From NCBI RefSeq assembly GCF_013389595.1, contig NZ_CP058306.1, forward strand, positions 1,178,001-1,242,000: a stretch of DNA of 64,000 nt, read 5' to 3'. Source of the DNA: Flavobacterium sp. I3-2 (GTDB taxonomy: Bacteria > Bacteroidota > Bacteroidia > Flavobacteriales > Flavobacteriaceae). The position numbers and the translations under genes are program-made. Shown one piece after another: positions 1 through 8,730 of the stretch (position 1 is its first letter; every line of letters begins with the position of its first letter). Below the pieces are notes generated by a model, which was not told where the DNA came from, made no database searches, and saw only the letters and a program-made list of their open reading frames with translations.

Positions 1-2
1 CC

Positions 3-2144
3 ATCGTGTTGTTACCTGGAAAATCAATCATTATAAATACTTTTCAACCGACAGATAGCAAGCAACCCAAACCTTCCATTGAAATCACAAAATTAATTGC
101 TAGTTCAGCAAATGATCTTCAAAAAACTGTTTTCGCAACCCAACGAACAGATGTTATTCCTCTTTTTCAAGTTAATGAGGATGTTTGGCTACGATTCCCA
201 ATTAAAATAAGCGGAACTTTTTTGGGAGCGCAGCGATTTAATGGATTTGAAACTGGTTTTCAGGGCGAGATTCACGCTAAAGGTTCATTGAATGAAAAGA
301 ATTCGAATTTTTTAGAGTTTAAAGCTGTTGGTCCAGATCGTTTCAGCTTGACCACTTTTTCGCAGTACGAGGAATATTTTGTGAATTACGAAAGTCAAAA
401 TTTTTATGTTCATCTTGGCGATAAAGTATTTACGTCTTCTTTGTTAACTGAGTTTTTTAGATTTGGAAGAGGTGTCGAAATCAAAAAGAAATTCAATAAA
501 TTCGAAGTTGGTGGATTTTACAACAAGCCGCGTTTTAATCAAAATATTTCAGATGAAATAAATGTTTATTCTAAAGTTAATTTTAATCCGAATACACATT
601 TGCGATTTGGATATTTATTAAAACGTAATGAAATGCGAGATGAAACTCATTTGTATTTTATTTCAGGAAAAGGAAAGCTCTTTAAAAAAGTAGAAATTGA
701 ATCAGAATATGCTCTAAGTAATTCTCAAAATGCAAACAGAAATGCCTTTCAAATTCAAGCTTCAGCCTATTTCAATAAACTGAGCGTTAATATGAATTAT
801 GTTTATAGCGCACCTCAATTTTCAGGATATTATTCTAATAGCGAATTTTATACAGCGAATTTAAATTATCAAATTTTTTCAAAGCTTAATCTGTCAATGA
901 ATTATCAAAAAGACGCTAGAAATTTTGAAAGAGATACGTTGTATGGAGTTGCACCTTTTAGAGAAAATTTTCAAATGGGTTTGCGATATAATTATATTAA
1001 AAAAGGAACGATTTCTTTGTTTAGCGGAGTTCAAGAATATGAAGACAGAATGAAGATAAAACAATTTTTTTATAATGAAAATTTCTATCGTGTGGAATTG
1101 TTTCAAGAGATAAATCGTTTTACAATCAATCTGCAATCTTTTTTTGGAAAGACAACCAATTTCTTAATTAATTCTTCAGGTAAATCAACACTTTATACGG
1201 CTAATGTTGGATATGTCAAGAACAGTTTTTCTGTAAACTTAAACGCTGGTTATTCCATTTTGGATAGATATGAAACTAAAGGTGAAAAAATGTTTTTATT
1301 CGGAGGTCGTCTAAACGCTTTTATTTCTAATAAATGGGAAACCAGTTTGTTTTATCAAAACACATATTACCGCGAAGATAATTTTGCAGATAGAAATTTA
1401 TTTGAAACTTTTGTAAATCATAAATTAACTTCAAAACAACAAGTTCATTTGATTGCAAGATATGCTTTGGCTCGGAATCAAATTCAAAATAATGATTTTT
1501 CGTTTTCATTAAAATACATTTTAAATATAAATGCACCATTCAAGAAAATCAAAGAATATGGAACTTTAGAAGGAAACATTTCTAACTTAGGAAACAGTAA
1601 AATCGAAGGAATAAGAATATTATTAGGTACTTATATTGCAATCACCGACGCTAAAGGTTATTTTATTTTTAAAGATGTAAACCCAGATGATTATTTTCTT
1701 GAAATGGATTACAGTACTTTAAATATTAATGATATTACGGAGGTTTCCTTGCCGATGAAAATTTCGATTTCAGAGGGAAAAAATTATTTTGATTTTGGAA
1801 TAACACAAGCTGCCAAGATAAAAGGATCAATAAATTTAGAAACTACAAATGAAGATCAAGGTCAAAGTATCATTGTTGAGTTGACTTCTGAAACCGAAAC
1901 ATACAGAAAAATATGCGACATTACCAAACCTTTCGATTTTACGTATTTAAAACCTGGCGATTGGACTTTGAAAATATATCGAAATGGTTTGGATAAAAAA
2001 TTTATCATTTTGACAGATAATTTAAATTTTACATTGCATCCAAATGAAGAAAAAGAAATTGAAATTAAAATAAGTAAAAAAGAGAAAGAAGTTCAGTTTC
2101 TACAACAATCAATGAAAGTAGGAGTCACTAATTCAAAAAAATAA
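3..2144 (+). CDS. Outer-membrane usher-like beta-barrel protein, 5' end missing
   Basis: The frame is open to the left edge and no signal peptide is seen, so the true start lies outside the window. About 500 residues consist of alternating short aromatic-rich strands typical of a Bacteroidota outer-membrane barrel. They include a stretch (about residues 130-165: VHLGDKVF followed by FGRGVEI) that resembles the strand rhythm of fimbrial ushers. From about residue 520 there are two small beta-sandwich domains of the carboxypeptidase-regulatory type (ITDAKGYFIFKDVNPDDY), then a lysine/glutamate-rich tail. The stop is 3 bases from the next gene, which encodes a small secreted protein, so the three genes look like one operon. 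I infer an export pore for surface subunits. An unrelated barrel with C-terminal plug domains is also possible. Confidence 0.6.
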   Translation: MVLLPGKSIIINTFQPTDSKQPKPSIEITKLIASSANDLQKTVFATQRTDVIPLFQVNEDVWLRFPIKISGTFLGAQRFNGFETGFQGEIHAKGSLNEKNSNFLEFKAVGPDRFSLTTFSQYEEYFVNYESQNFYVHLGDKVFTSSLLTEFFRFGRGVEIKKKFNKFEVGGFYNKPRFNQNISDEINVYSKVNFNPNTHLRFGYLLKRNEMRDETHLYFISGKGKLFKKVEIESEYALSNSQNANRNAFQIQASAYFNKLSVNMNYVYSAPQFSGYYSNSEFYTANLNYQIFSKLNLSMNYQKDARNFERDTLYGVAPFRENFQMGLRYNYIKKGTISLFSGVQEYEDRMKIKQFFYNENFYRVELFQEINRFTINLQSFFGKTTNFLINSSGKSTLYTANVGYVKNSFSVNLNAGYSILDRYETKGEKMFLFGGRLNAFISNKWETSLFYQNTYYREDNFADRNLFETFVNHKLTSKQQVHLIARYALARNQIQNNDFSFSLKYILNINAPFKKIKEYGTLEGNISNLGNSKIEGIRILLGTYIAITDAKGYFIFKDVNPDDYFLEMDYSTLNINDITEVSLPMKISISEGKNYFDFGITQAAKIKGSINLETTNEDQGQSIIVELTSETETYRKICDITKPFDFTYLKPGDWTLKIYRNGLDKKFIILTDNLNFTLHPNEEKEIEIKISKKEKEVQFLQQSMKVGVTNSKK

Positions 2145-2147
2145 AAT

Positions 2148-2693
2148 ATGGTTTTTAAATACAATTATTTTCGATTTCTTATTTTTTTGCTATTTGGATA
2201 TCATGGTTTATTTGCACAAACTACTGCGAATTTTTCAATCAATTTAAACCTTTCAGAAGTTGCGTTGCTCGATGTCGAACCACAAAATAGTACATTAAAT
2301 TTTAATTTTTTACCACCGTCCGAGTCAGGAAATAAAATAACAACTCCGACTGTAAATACAACTTGTTGGTTGAATTATACTTCTGCGAAAAAAACAAGTT
2401 CATCAAATCGAAATATTACTGCTCGTGTTGATCAAACAATTCCTGGTGTTTTGATTAAAATGCAAGCAAATGCAAGTTCTGGAGTTGGAGCAGGAGCTTT
2501 AGGAACTCCTTCTGGTAAAGTTACGTTAACTACAAATCCAATCATAATCATAAGCGGCATTGGAGGTGGTTTTACAGGAAACGGAATTAATAACGGACAT
2601 CAGCTAAATATTTCTTTAGAAATAAATGATTATAAAGAATTGGTTAAAGTAACCAATAAAGTCATCACCATCACATATACAATAAGTAACTAA
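2148..2693 (+). CDS. Small secreted beta-rich protein, possible pilin-like subunit
   Basis: A 181-residue protein with a clear signal peptide (hydrophobic residues 8-20, ending FAQ). The mature part starts with an alternating hydrophobic stretch (NFSINLNLSEVALLDVEP). It then has a Thr/Ser/Asn-rich beta-strand body with a glycine-rich loop (SGIGGGFTGNG) and ends in a strand (VITITYTISN). Size and composition suit a fimbrial or spore-coat-U-like subunit. It begins 3 bases after the usher-like gene and is followed 13 bases later by a second small secreted protein. I recognise no named family with confidence. The role as an exported subunit rests on context. Confidence 0.6.
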   Translation: MVFKYNYFRFLIFLLFGYHGLFAQTTANFSINLNLSEVALLDVEPQNSTLNFNFLPPSESGNKITTPTVNTTCWLNYTSAKKTSSSNRNITARVDQTIPGVLIKMQANASSGVGAGALGTPSGKVTLTTNPIIIISGIGGGFTGNGINNGHQLNISLEINDYKELVKVTNKVITITYTISN

Positions 2694-2706
2694 AAGTGTA
2701 AAAAAA

Positions 2707-3231
2707 ATGAAACTAAAAAAAGAAATCAAAATAGCTTTGTGTTCATTTATTATGATATTTTTAATCGGTTCAAAAACAAATGCTCAATTAGTTTTTCGTT
2801 CTATTTCTGTTGTTGGAACCAATTGGACTCCAATAATTCCTACAATAACAGAAGCAGGATCAGATTATGTTGGAACTTATACAACTCCAACGGATCAAAT
2901 AAAATTGAATGTAGCAGTTCCGTTACTTTCAAGTTCAAAAATTTCGGTTAGATACGAAGCCAATTCTATATGGGACAATTCAATAAAAATTCAGTTAAAT
3001 AAGTTAAACAATGGTATTGGATTGTGTGTAGGTTGTTCTATCACTCCTTCTGGAGAAACTCCGTTTCAGGAAATTTTACAAACAGATACCGAGCTTTTTA
3101 AAATTGTTGCATTGGGCAGTTTGTTAAGTGTAAATAACATCAATTTAAATCTTAGATTGTCTGGGATTTCTGTAACGGTTCCAGTTGATAATTATAGTGC
3201 AAAAATTGTTTTTACTATTGGACCACTTTAA
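2707..3231 (+). CDS. Small secreted protein, second possible pilin-like subunit
   Basis: A 174-residue protein with a signal peptide (Lys-rich start, hydrophobic residues 9-22, cleavage near TNAQ). The body is beta-rich and has a Cys-x-x-Cys pair (LCVGCS, about residues 102-107) that may form a disulfide or bind metal. The final strand AKIVFTIGPL matches the strand-like end of the preceding protein, so the two are probably distant paralogues. It is the last gene of the usher-like operon and is followed at once by a terminator hairpin. Function not recognised. Confidence 0.6.
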   Translation: MKLKKEIKIALCSFIMIFLIGSKTNAQLVFRSISVVGTNWTPIIPTITEAGSDYVGTYTTPTDQIKLNVAVPLLSSSKISVRYEANSIWDNSIKIQLNKLNNGIGLCVGCSITPSGETPFQEILQTDTELFKIVALGSLLSVNNINLNLRLSGISVTVPVDNYSAKIVFTIGPL

Positions 3232-3233
3232 AG

Positions 3234-3272
3234 AATGAGTCCAGAAGTAGAAAAACCTCTGGATTCATTTTA
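3234..3272 (+). terminator. Rho-independent terminator of the usher-like operon
   Basis: AATGAGTCCAGA (3234-3245) pairs with TCTGGATTCATT (3258-3269) with one G-T wobble, followed by T-rich sequence. It starts 3 bases after the last stop codon. Confidence 0.7.
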
Positions 3273-3277
3273 AAAAT

Positions 3278-3832
3278 TTATTTAATAACAATATTATATT
3301 TATCTAGTAAACCAAAAACACCTGGAATAGAAAACTTTGCTTTTTTAATGTCATTGTTATCTGGATCAATTGTATAATCTTTGGCCGAATTGAAATTTGC
3401 TTTTACTAAATTGGTTTGTTTAAAAATTGCACGAAATAAATTTGATTCAGAAAAATCAGATTCCATTAAATGAGCTTCTGTAAAATCGGTTTCAACTAAA
3501 TTACAATTTTTAAAAACGGCTTTACGAATCTTCATCTTATAAAACGAAGCCAGATTTAAATAACAATTTTCAAAAATAGCTTCAAATAAAAAGGGATTGC
3601 AAGTATCAAATCTTACACCTAACATTTTACAATCAATAAATTTGACTTGTTTAAATGAAGTATTTCCGACTTCAACCATATTGAAATTACTATTCAAAAA
3701 AACACAATCAATAAATACAAATCCAATTAAATTATGCTTTGTGAAATCTCCTGATTCAAAAATACAAGATTCATATTCGGCAATTGATAAACCAACAAAG
3801 CATTCAAATTTTTGATTGTAAATATTTTCCAT
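3278..3832 (-). CDS. Pentapeptide-repeat protein
   Basis: 184 residues. From about residue 30 to 150 the chain shows the five-residue periodicity with Phe or Leu at the centre and small or polar neighbours (CNLVETDFTEAHLMESDFSE, SNLFRAIFKQTNLVKANF). This is the mark of a right-handed quadrilateral beta-helix, as in MfpA, Qnr and many proteins of unknown role. A non-repeat tail (GVFGLLDKYNIVIK) resembles dimerisation tails of that family. No signal peptide, so probably cytoplasmic. Its ATG overlaps the stop of the upstream rlmI-like gene by one base (TAATG), so translation is probably coupled. The substrate or partner cannot be read from the sequence. Confidence 0.85.
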   Translation of the reverse strand: MENIYNQKFECFVGLSIAEYESCIFESGDFTKHNLIGFVFIDCVFLNSNFNMVEVGNTSFKQVKFIDCKMLGVRFDTCNPFLFEAIFENCYLNLASFYKMKIRKAVFKNCNLVETDFTEAHLMESDFSESNLFRAIFKQTNLVKANFNSAKDYTIDPDNNDIKKAKFSIPGVFGLLDKYNIVIK

Positions 3833-5001
3833 TAATCTTCGATATATAAAACCAAACCTTTTAGATAAGATCCTTCTGGATGAAACATATTAACTGGATG
3901 GTCTGGACCTTGTGATAATTTATGTAACACACGAACTTTACGACCTGATTCAATAGCAGCCGCCGCAACAGTGTTATAAAACAAAACATCGTCAATAACT
4001 TGTGAACAAGAAAACGTAAATAAGATTCCGTTTGGTGCTAAAGCTTTCATCCCAGCGATATTTAAACGTTTGTAAGCCTGAGTTGCTGTATGTTTACTTT
4101 TGATGCTTTTAGCGAAAGCTGGTGGATCAAGTACAATTAAATCGTATTCATGTTTATTTTCTTTTAGGAAATCAAAAACATCTGACGCGACTGCTTGATG
4201 GTTTGAACCAGGAAAATTTAATTCCATATTAGCTGCAGCTAAATCAACTGCTTTTTGAGAAATATCTACGGATGTTACCAATTCTGCACCTGCGCTCATC
4301 GCATAAATAGAGAAACCTCCGGTGTAGCAAAATGTATTTAAAACACGTTTTCCTTTTGAATAATGTTTTAAAAGTTTTCTGTTTTCGCGTTGGTCTAAAA
4401 AGAAACCTGTTTTTTGACCTTCAATCCAGTTTACATTAAACAAAATGTTATTTTCATTAGCAATTGTTTTTTCATTTGTTCCGAAAAGAAAGAAATCTGT
4501 TCCTGTTTTTGGAAGTGTCTGCGCACTTTTACAATAAATGGTTTCGCAATATTCTGGAAAAGCTTCTTGAATAGCTTTAGCGATATTTTTTAGTTGAAAG
4601 TAAATTCCAGTTGCATGTGCTTGAACTACGAAATTGTTGTTGTAGAAATCGATAATCAATCCTGGAATATCATCACCTTCACCGTGAATTAAACGGAAAG
4701 CATTTGTCTCTTCTAAAGAAAAAAGTTGTGTGCGTAATTTCCAAGCAGCTTGTAAACGTTGTTTCCAAAATGAATCTGAAAAAGCTTCATTACCGAAAGT
4801 TAAAATACGAACAGCAATACTTCCTTTGTCACTGAAATAGCCAGTTCCAAGTAAATTATCATCGTTGTCAACTACTTGAACCATTTGTCCGTCTGTTAAC
4901 TCTTCACTGATACTATGAATAGCACCGCTAAATACCCACGGATGTTTTCGTTGAATTGAGCGTTCTTTTCCTTTCTTTAATCTAACTACTGCGTATTCCA
5001 T
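3832..5001 (-). CDS. rlmI: Class I SAM-dependent rRNA methyltransferase, RlmI family
   Basis: 389 residues, the usual length for RlmI-type 23S rRNA m5C methyltransferases. An N-terminal PUA-like domain (residues 2-75) has the typical HPWVFSGAI segment. The Rossmann methyltransferase domain has a SAM-binding motif LNTFCYTGGFSIYA (221-234), the acidic VDIS (245-248), LDPPAFAKS (291-299), which contains the DPP motif, and SCSQ near residue 330. The last carries the conserved Cys of m5C enzymes. It probably methylates a cytosine in domain IV of 23S rRNA (C1962 in E. coli numbering), by family knowledge. The pentapeptide-repeat gene follows with a one-base stop/start overlap. Confidence 0.9.
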   Translation of the reverse strand: MEYAVVRLKKGKERSIQRKHPWVFSGAIHSISEELTDGQMVQVVDNDDNLLGTGYFSDKGSIAVRILTFGNEAFSDSFWKQRLQAAWKLRTQLFSLEETNAFRLIHGEGDDIPGLIIDFYNNNFVVQAHATGIYFQLKNIAKAIQEAFPEYCETIYCKSAQTLPKTGTDFFLFGTNEKTIANENNILFNVNWIEGQKTGFFLDQRENRKLLKHYSKGKRVLNTFCYTGGFSIYAMSAGAELVTSVDISQKAVDLAAANMELNFPGSNHQAVASDVFDFLKENKHEYDLIVLDPPAFAKSIKSKHTATQAYKRLNIAGMKALAPNGILFTFSCSQVIDDVLFYNTVAAAAIESGRKVRVLHKLSQGPDHPVNMFHPEGSYLKGLVLYIED

Positions 5002-5016
5002 TTAATTAATTTTTTG

Positions 5017-5051
5017 CAAAAGTAAGAAACGAAAGAGGAACTTAAATCAAA
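5017..5051 (-). promoter_or_regulatory. Probable promoter for rlmI
   Basis: On the minus strand TACTTTTG (5017-5024) fits the Bacteroidota -7 consensus TAnnTTTG. A TTTG element (5048-5051) lies 23 bases upstream, at the edge of the usual 17-23 spacing. The leader to the rlmI ATG is about 15 bases. Confidence 0.55.
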
Positions 5052-5099
5052 CTAATGCAAAAAATATCATATTTTTACTTAATAACTAAATTAATAATT

Positions 5100-5588
5100 A
5101 TGAAAAATGTATTATTGAAATTATTTTGCTTTTTAGGTTTAGGTTTAGCTTTTGGATGTAACAGCGATGATAATTCATCCACTAAAAATGAATTAATTTT
5201 TGAATTTGATAGAGTACAATTTGAAAAGAATCGTGAAGCTTGGTTATCAAATGATTTTCAGAATTATAATTATTTTGAATATCAAATGTCTTCCTCTACA
5301 GGTCCATTAGAGTATCAAATTGAAGTTCGAAATGGCATAGCCAAAAATGTTTCTGAACCTGATGTAAAGTCCAAATCAATTTCTCAAATTTATGAAGAAA
5401 TTCAAAAAAATGTTGATTATTACACAAGTCCAGATTATAAACCAGAAGGGAAAGAGCATTATTCTTTATACGTTCGATATGATTCCGAATTTCATTATCC
5501 AACGTATTATTCATTAACGCTATATAATGCTCCTCCTGGTGGTGGTGGCTTTTCAAAAGAGTTTTCTGAATTTGAACTAATAGAATAA
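5100..5588 (+). CDS. DUF6174-like lipoprotein
   Basis: Starting at the ATG at 5100 gives about 162 residues with a classic lipoprotein signal (MKNVLLKLF, hydrophobic core, lipobox AFGC, then Asp/Asn/Ser). A longer reading from 5055 would place 15 extra residues before the signal and is unlikely. The mature domain opens with FDRVQFEKNREAWLSNDFQNYNY, which resembles the 'W...N..nY.f' opening of DUF6174 proteins, small secreted or lipid-anchored proteins of unknown function. A single gene flanked by the divergent rlmI operon and a bidirectional terminator. Family assignment is from memory of the motif. Confidence 0.7.
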   Translation: MKNVLLKLFCFLGLGLAFGCNSDDNSSTKNELIFEFDRVQFEKNREAWLSNDFQNYNYFEYQMSSSTGPLEYQIEVRNGIAKNVSEPDVKSKSISQIYEEIQKNVDYYTSPDYKPEGKEHYSLYVRYDSEFHYPTYYSLTLYNAPPGGGGFSKEFSEFELIE

Positions 5589-5589
5589 A

Positions 5590-5617
5590 AAAACGTTCGA
5601 TTGATTTCGAACGTTTT
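5590..5617. terminator. Bidirectional terminator (repeat copy 1)
   Basis: AAAACGTTCGA / TCGAACGTTTT stem with TTGATT loop between two convergent genes. T-rich sequence follows on the plus strand and the mirrored A-rich run serves the minus strand. The 20-base core recurs inverted at 50,893-50,912. Confidence 0.8.
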
Positions 5618-5621
5618 AGTT

Positions 5622-5900
5622 TTATAATACATCTTGGATGCTTGCGTCTTTTTCGAATGCTGCTTTAGCAAACGGACATAAAGGTAAGATTTTTATGTTT
5701 TTTTCTCTCGCAAAATCAACTGCGGCGAAAACCATTTTTTTACCAACACCTTGTCCTCCAAATGCTGAATCGACTTCGGTATGGTCAATGATAATTAAGC
5801 TTTCACCTGCTTTTGAATACGTCATTTCACCTGCTTTTTTACCTTCAGATTGAGCTATAAATGCACCTTTGTTTTCGAATTCTTTATGTACGATTTCCAT
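5622..5900 (-). CDS. Small GNAT-family N-acetyltransferase (YjdJ type)
   Basis: 92 residues, the length of the single-domain YjdJ/COG2388 acetyltransferases. The acetyl-CoA loop reads GGQGVGKKMV (about residues 48-57, the Q/RxxGxG/A motif), preceded by the strand SLIIIDHTEVDSAF. The C-terminal ILPLCPFAKAAFEKD is very typical of this subfamily. Cytoplasmic; the acceptor is unknown. It starts 3 bases after the permease gene, so the two are probably co-transcribed. Confidence 0.88.
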   Translation of the reverse strand: MEIVHKEFENKGAFIAQSEGKKAGEMTYSKAGESLIIIDHTEVDSAFGGQGVGKKMVFAAVDFAREKNIKILPLCPFAKAAFEKDASIQDVL

Positions 5901-5903
5901 AAT

Positions 5904-7334
5904 TTATTTTTTTTCTGATTTATTGTTTTCTACGATTTTGTAAGATACGAATAAAATCGCTAACCAAATTGGAATTAAAATTACAGAAACTTTCATTCCG
6001 GTTATGTACATAATTATCAAAATAGCAACTAAAAACGCGATGCAAATGTAGTTTGAAATTGGGAATAAAAATGAAGGGAATTTTGTTTTTACGGCTTCTT
6101 TATTTTTTATGTTTCTGAATTTAATATGTGTGAGTGAAATCATTACCCAATTGATGATTAGACACGAAACCACCAAAGACATTAATATTTTAAAAGCATG
6201 TTCAGGAACAAATTTGTTAATGATGATACAAATTCCAGCAAAACAACTTGATACAATTATGGCTCTTGTAGGAGAAGCATTTTTGTTTAAATATTTTAAA
6301 AATTTAGGTGCATTTCCTTGTTCAGCTAATCCGTATAACATGCGGCTGTTGCTATAAACTGACGAATTATAAACCGATAATGCAGCGGTTAAAACAATTA
6401 GATTTAGGGCATTTGCAATAAGATTTGTTCCTGAAATTTCATTTCCAAATAAATTAAAATGCAATCCTTTTAGGTTGTCGAAAACTGTTACAAACGGACT
6501 TGTTTCTGTGGTAATATTTGTCCAAGGTGTAAGTGAAAATAAAATTATTAACGCTCCAACATAAAAAATTAAGATTCTGTAAATAACTTGATTGGTTGCT
6601 TTTGGAATATTCTTTTCTGGATTTTCGGCCTCGGCTGCCGTGATTCCAATTAACTCTAAACCACCAAACGAAAACATGATAATTGCCATTACCGAAAGCA
6701 AACCTTGATAGCCGCTTTCTGTTTTTTCAAACCAACCTTTCGGAAAAAAACCTCCGTTATTAGTTAAGTTTGCAATAGTTGCTTGTTCACCACCTGTTCC
6801 TGAAATTAATAGATAACATCCAAAAATAATCATTGCTACAATGGCAACTACTTTTATAATTGAAAACCAAAATTCGGCTTCTCCAAACATTTTTACCGAG
6901 CCTAAATTCAAAGCTGTAATGGCTACGAAAAAGAATGAGCTTGAAGCCCATAACGGAATTTCAGGCCACCAATATTGTACGTAAATACCGATAGCCGTAA
7001 GTTCTGACATCGAAACTAAGATATATAAAATCCAATAGTTCCAACCAGATGAATAACCTGCAAACTTGCCCCAATATTTATAGGCAAAGTGAGAAAAACT
7101 TCCAGAAACGGGTTCTTCAACAACCATTTCGCCTAGTTGACGCATAATAAAAAAGGCAATAATACCTGCAAAAGCATATCCTAAAATTACCGAAGGTCCG
7201 GCTAAAACAGCAGCAGGTCCAATTCCTAAAAAAAGTCCAGTACCGATTGCACCGCCTAATGCGATAAGTTGAATATGACGATTAGAAAGTCCACGTTTTA
7301 ACTCATGCCTTTCTTGATTTTTTAAATCCTTCAA
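5904..7334 (-). CDS. Amino acid permease (APC superfamily, AAT family)
   Basis: 476 residues with about 12 hydrophobic segments. The N-terminus carries the family signature RHIQLIALGGAIGTGLFLG (helix 1, unwound substrate/sodium-site region). GGLELIGITAAEAENPEKNIPKA lies in the helix 6 / loop region typical of AnsP, CycA and GabP relatives. The role is proton-coupled uptake of an amino acid across the inner membrane. The exact substrate cannot be assigned. The GNAT gene follows 3 bases after its stop. Confidence 0.88.
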   Translation of the reverse strand: MKDLKNQERHELKRGLSNRHIQLIALGGAIGTGLFLGIGPAAVLAGPSVILGYAFAGIIAFFIMRQLGEMVVEEPVSGSFSHFAYKYWGKFAGYSSGWNYWILYILVSMSELTAIGIYVQYWWPEIPLWASSSFFFVAITALNLGSVKMFGEAEFWFSIIKVVAIVAMIIFGCYLLISGTGGEQATIANLTNNGGFFPKGWFEKTESGYQGLLSVMAIIMFSFGGLELIGITAAEAENPEKNIPKATNQVIYRILIFYVGALIILFSLTPWTNITTETSPFVTVFDNLKGLHFNLFGNEISGTNLIANALNLIVLTAALSVYNSSVYSNSRMLYGLAEQGNAPKFLKYLNKNASPTRAIIVSSCFAGICIIINKFVPEHAFKILMSLVVSCLIINWVMISLTHIKFRNIKNKEAVKTKFPSFLFPISNYICIAFLVAILIIMYITGMKVSVILIPIWLAILFVSYKIVENNKSEKK

Positions 7335-7408
7335 AATTTAGTTTTATTAGTTTGGTAGATGCGAAAATAAAGGATTATTTTATAAAATCAATAAAAAAGC
7401 GAACACGT

Positions 7409-7984
7409 TTAAAAATTTAGAATAAATACCCATTTAGGATTAGCCGTAAACTCGCCATCTAAATTTTGTTTGAAATAATATATTTTCGAATTAGAATGTT
7501 CCATTCCCCATCGAACAATTTGTAAACTTTGAATGGCTGACCATTTGGTTTCTACTTCTGTGATATCAGAAGGACCATTGGTTAACTCAATCGCTGTTTG
7601 TGGTAATGTTACAAAATCGTTTGTAAGAACTCGCTCAAAATGCGAAGAATCTAATAATGGATTGGGGATTATTATTTGTCCATTACCATTAAAAATTTGA
7701 GTAGCATAATAAATGAGTTGATTTGCCTCAACAAAATTTACTTTTATATATCCAGCATCTTGAGCAGGAATATTTTCAACACTTAAATTAAAACTACCAT
7801 TTTGTTCATTGTAATAGTAAATAGTCCCACCTTCAAAAGTTTGAGTTGCATCATCAACAATTAAAACAGCAATTCGGTCACCTGGAAGATATGGCTCTGG
7901 ATAATCATCTCCTTCTGGACAGCCACACATCGAAGCACAAAGAGGGATAATCATCATCAAAATTAAACTTTTAAAACCCATCAT
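7409..7984 (-). CDS. Putative lipoprotein of unknown function
   Basis: The ATG at 7984 (or the adjacent one at 7981) gives about 190 residues starting MMGFKSLILMMIIPLCASMCGC, a lipoprotein signal with a Cys at the cleavage point. A reading extended to 8014 adds ten charged residues before the signal and is less likely. The mature part is an acidic beta-rich domain (PYLPGDRIAVLIVDDATQTFEGG, VKWSAIQSLQIVRWG). No known family recognised. It sits alone between the permease and the scramblase-like gene, all on the minus strand. Confidence 0.65.
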   Translation of the reverse strand: MMGFKSLILMMIIPLCASMCGCPEGDDYPEPYLPGDRIAVLIVDDATQTFEGGTIYYYNEQNGSFNLSVENIPAQDAGYIKVNFVEANQLIYYATQIFNGNGQIIIPNPLLDSSHFERVLTNDFVTLPQTAIELTNGPSDITEVETKWSAIQSLQIVRWGMEHSNSKIYYFKQNLDGEFTANPKWVFILNF

Positions 7985-8060
7985 ATTTTCTATTTTTTTA
8001 ATTAAGTAAAACAATCATAAATCATATTGCTATAAAATGAGTACAATGTAAATTTCGTTT

Positions 8061-8654
8061 TTATCCTTTTCTACGTTCTAAAAGAACCATCATTTTTAAA
8101 CTTAAAACCAAAAGTTCTTCTGGAATTTCAGTAGTTCCGGTTTTTGTAACTTCAAATTTTCGACCAAAGAACGAAGGTTTTTTGTATAAGGTTACTAAAA
8201 CTTTTCCGTTTAAGTCTTTCACATCGTATTTCGGATTGAAGAAGTAACCTGTAAAAAATCCAACAACAGGAATTTCTCCAACCATGCTATCCCAAATTTT
8301 AACCCAAGCATTTCGTTCTCGAATTTCATATTTGTGTTGGTCTTTTTCGTCGAAGATATCATATTTGGTTTTCCAAATAGAAACCCAACCTTTTCGAGCT
8401 ACCTTTCCTAAATATTTACCCGAATTATCCGTAAAATTATAAGCTGTATTAAAATCAATCCATTTGTTGGCGTTAATTTTATACTTTAAATTGGTTTTGT
8501 TAGAATTGTCAAAAACTTCAATTTCATCAACGAACTTAAACATTTTTTGACGAACATAAGAAATGGTGCGATTTGAAGCATCTGTAACTTCAAAATCATT
8601 AGATAAAGTAGTAACCTTGAATTTAAAATTCAATGGAAATTGTAAATTATTCAT
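8061..8654 (-). CDS. LURP-one-related / phospholipid-scramblase-like protein
   Basis: 197 residues. The sequence is a string of beta hairpins with the Tubby-C-like rhythm (FEVTDASNRTISYVRQKMFKFVDEIEVFD, YDIFDEKDQHKYEIRERNAWVK), and one amphipathic or hydrophobic stretch (VVGFFTGYFFNPKYDVKD). This pattern is typical of the LURP-one-related / scramblase family (YxjI-like in bacteria). No signal peptide. Function in bacteria is unclear; membrane association is possible. Single gene, divergent from the HAD gene. Confidence 0.7.
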   Translation of the reverse strand: MNNLQFPLNFKFKVTTLSNDFEVTDASNRTISYVRQKMFKFVDEIEVFDNSNKTNLKYKINANKWIDFNTAYNFTDNSGKYLGKVARKGWVSIWKTKYDIFDEKDQHKYEIRERNAWVKIWDSMVGEIPVVGFFTGYFFNPKYDVKDLNGKVLVTLYKKPSFFGRKFEVTKTGTTEIPEELLVLSLKMMVLLERRKG

Positions 8655-8707
8655 AAGTAGTAGTTTAAAGATTTAAATATAATGTTTTTTTTGATTCATA
8701 CTAATCT

Positions 8708-8715
8708 TATCTTTG
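8708..8715 (+). promoter_or_regulatory. Probable promoter for the HAD-CAT operon
   Basis: TATCTTTG matches TAnnTTTG exactly. A TTTG lies at 8690-8693, slightly close (14-base spacer). The leader to the ATG at 8731 would be only about 10-15 bases, which is common in this phylum. Confidence 0.55.
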
Positions 8716-8730
8716 TAAAAAGATTTCAGG

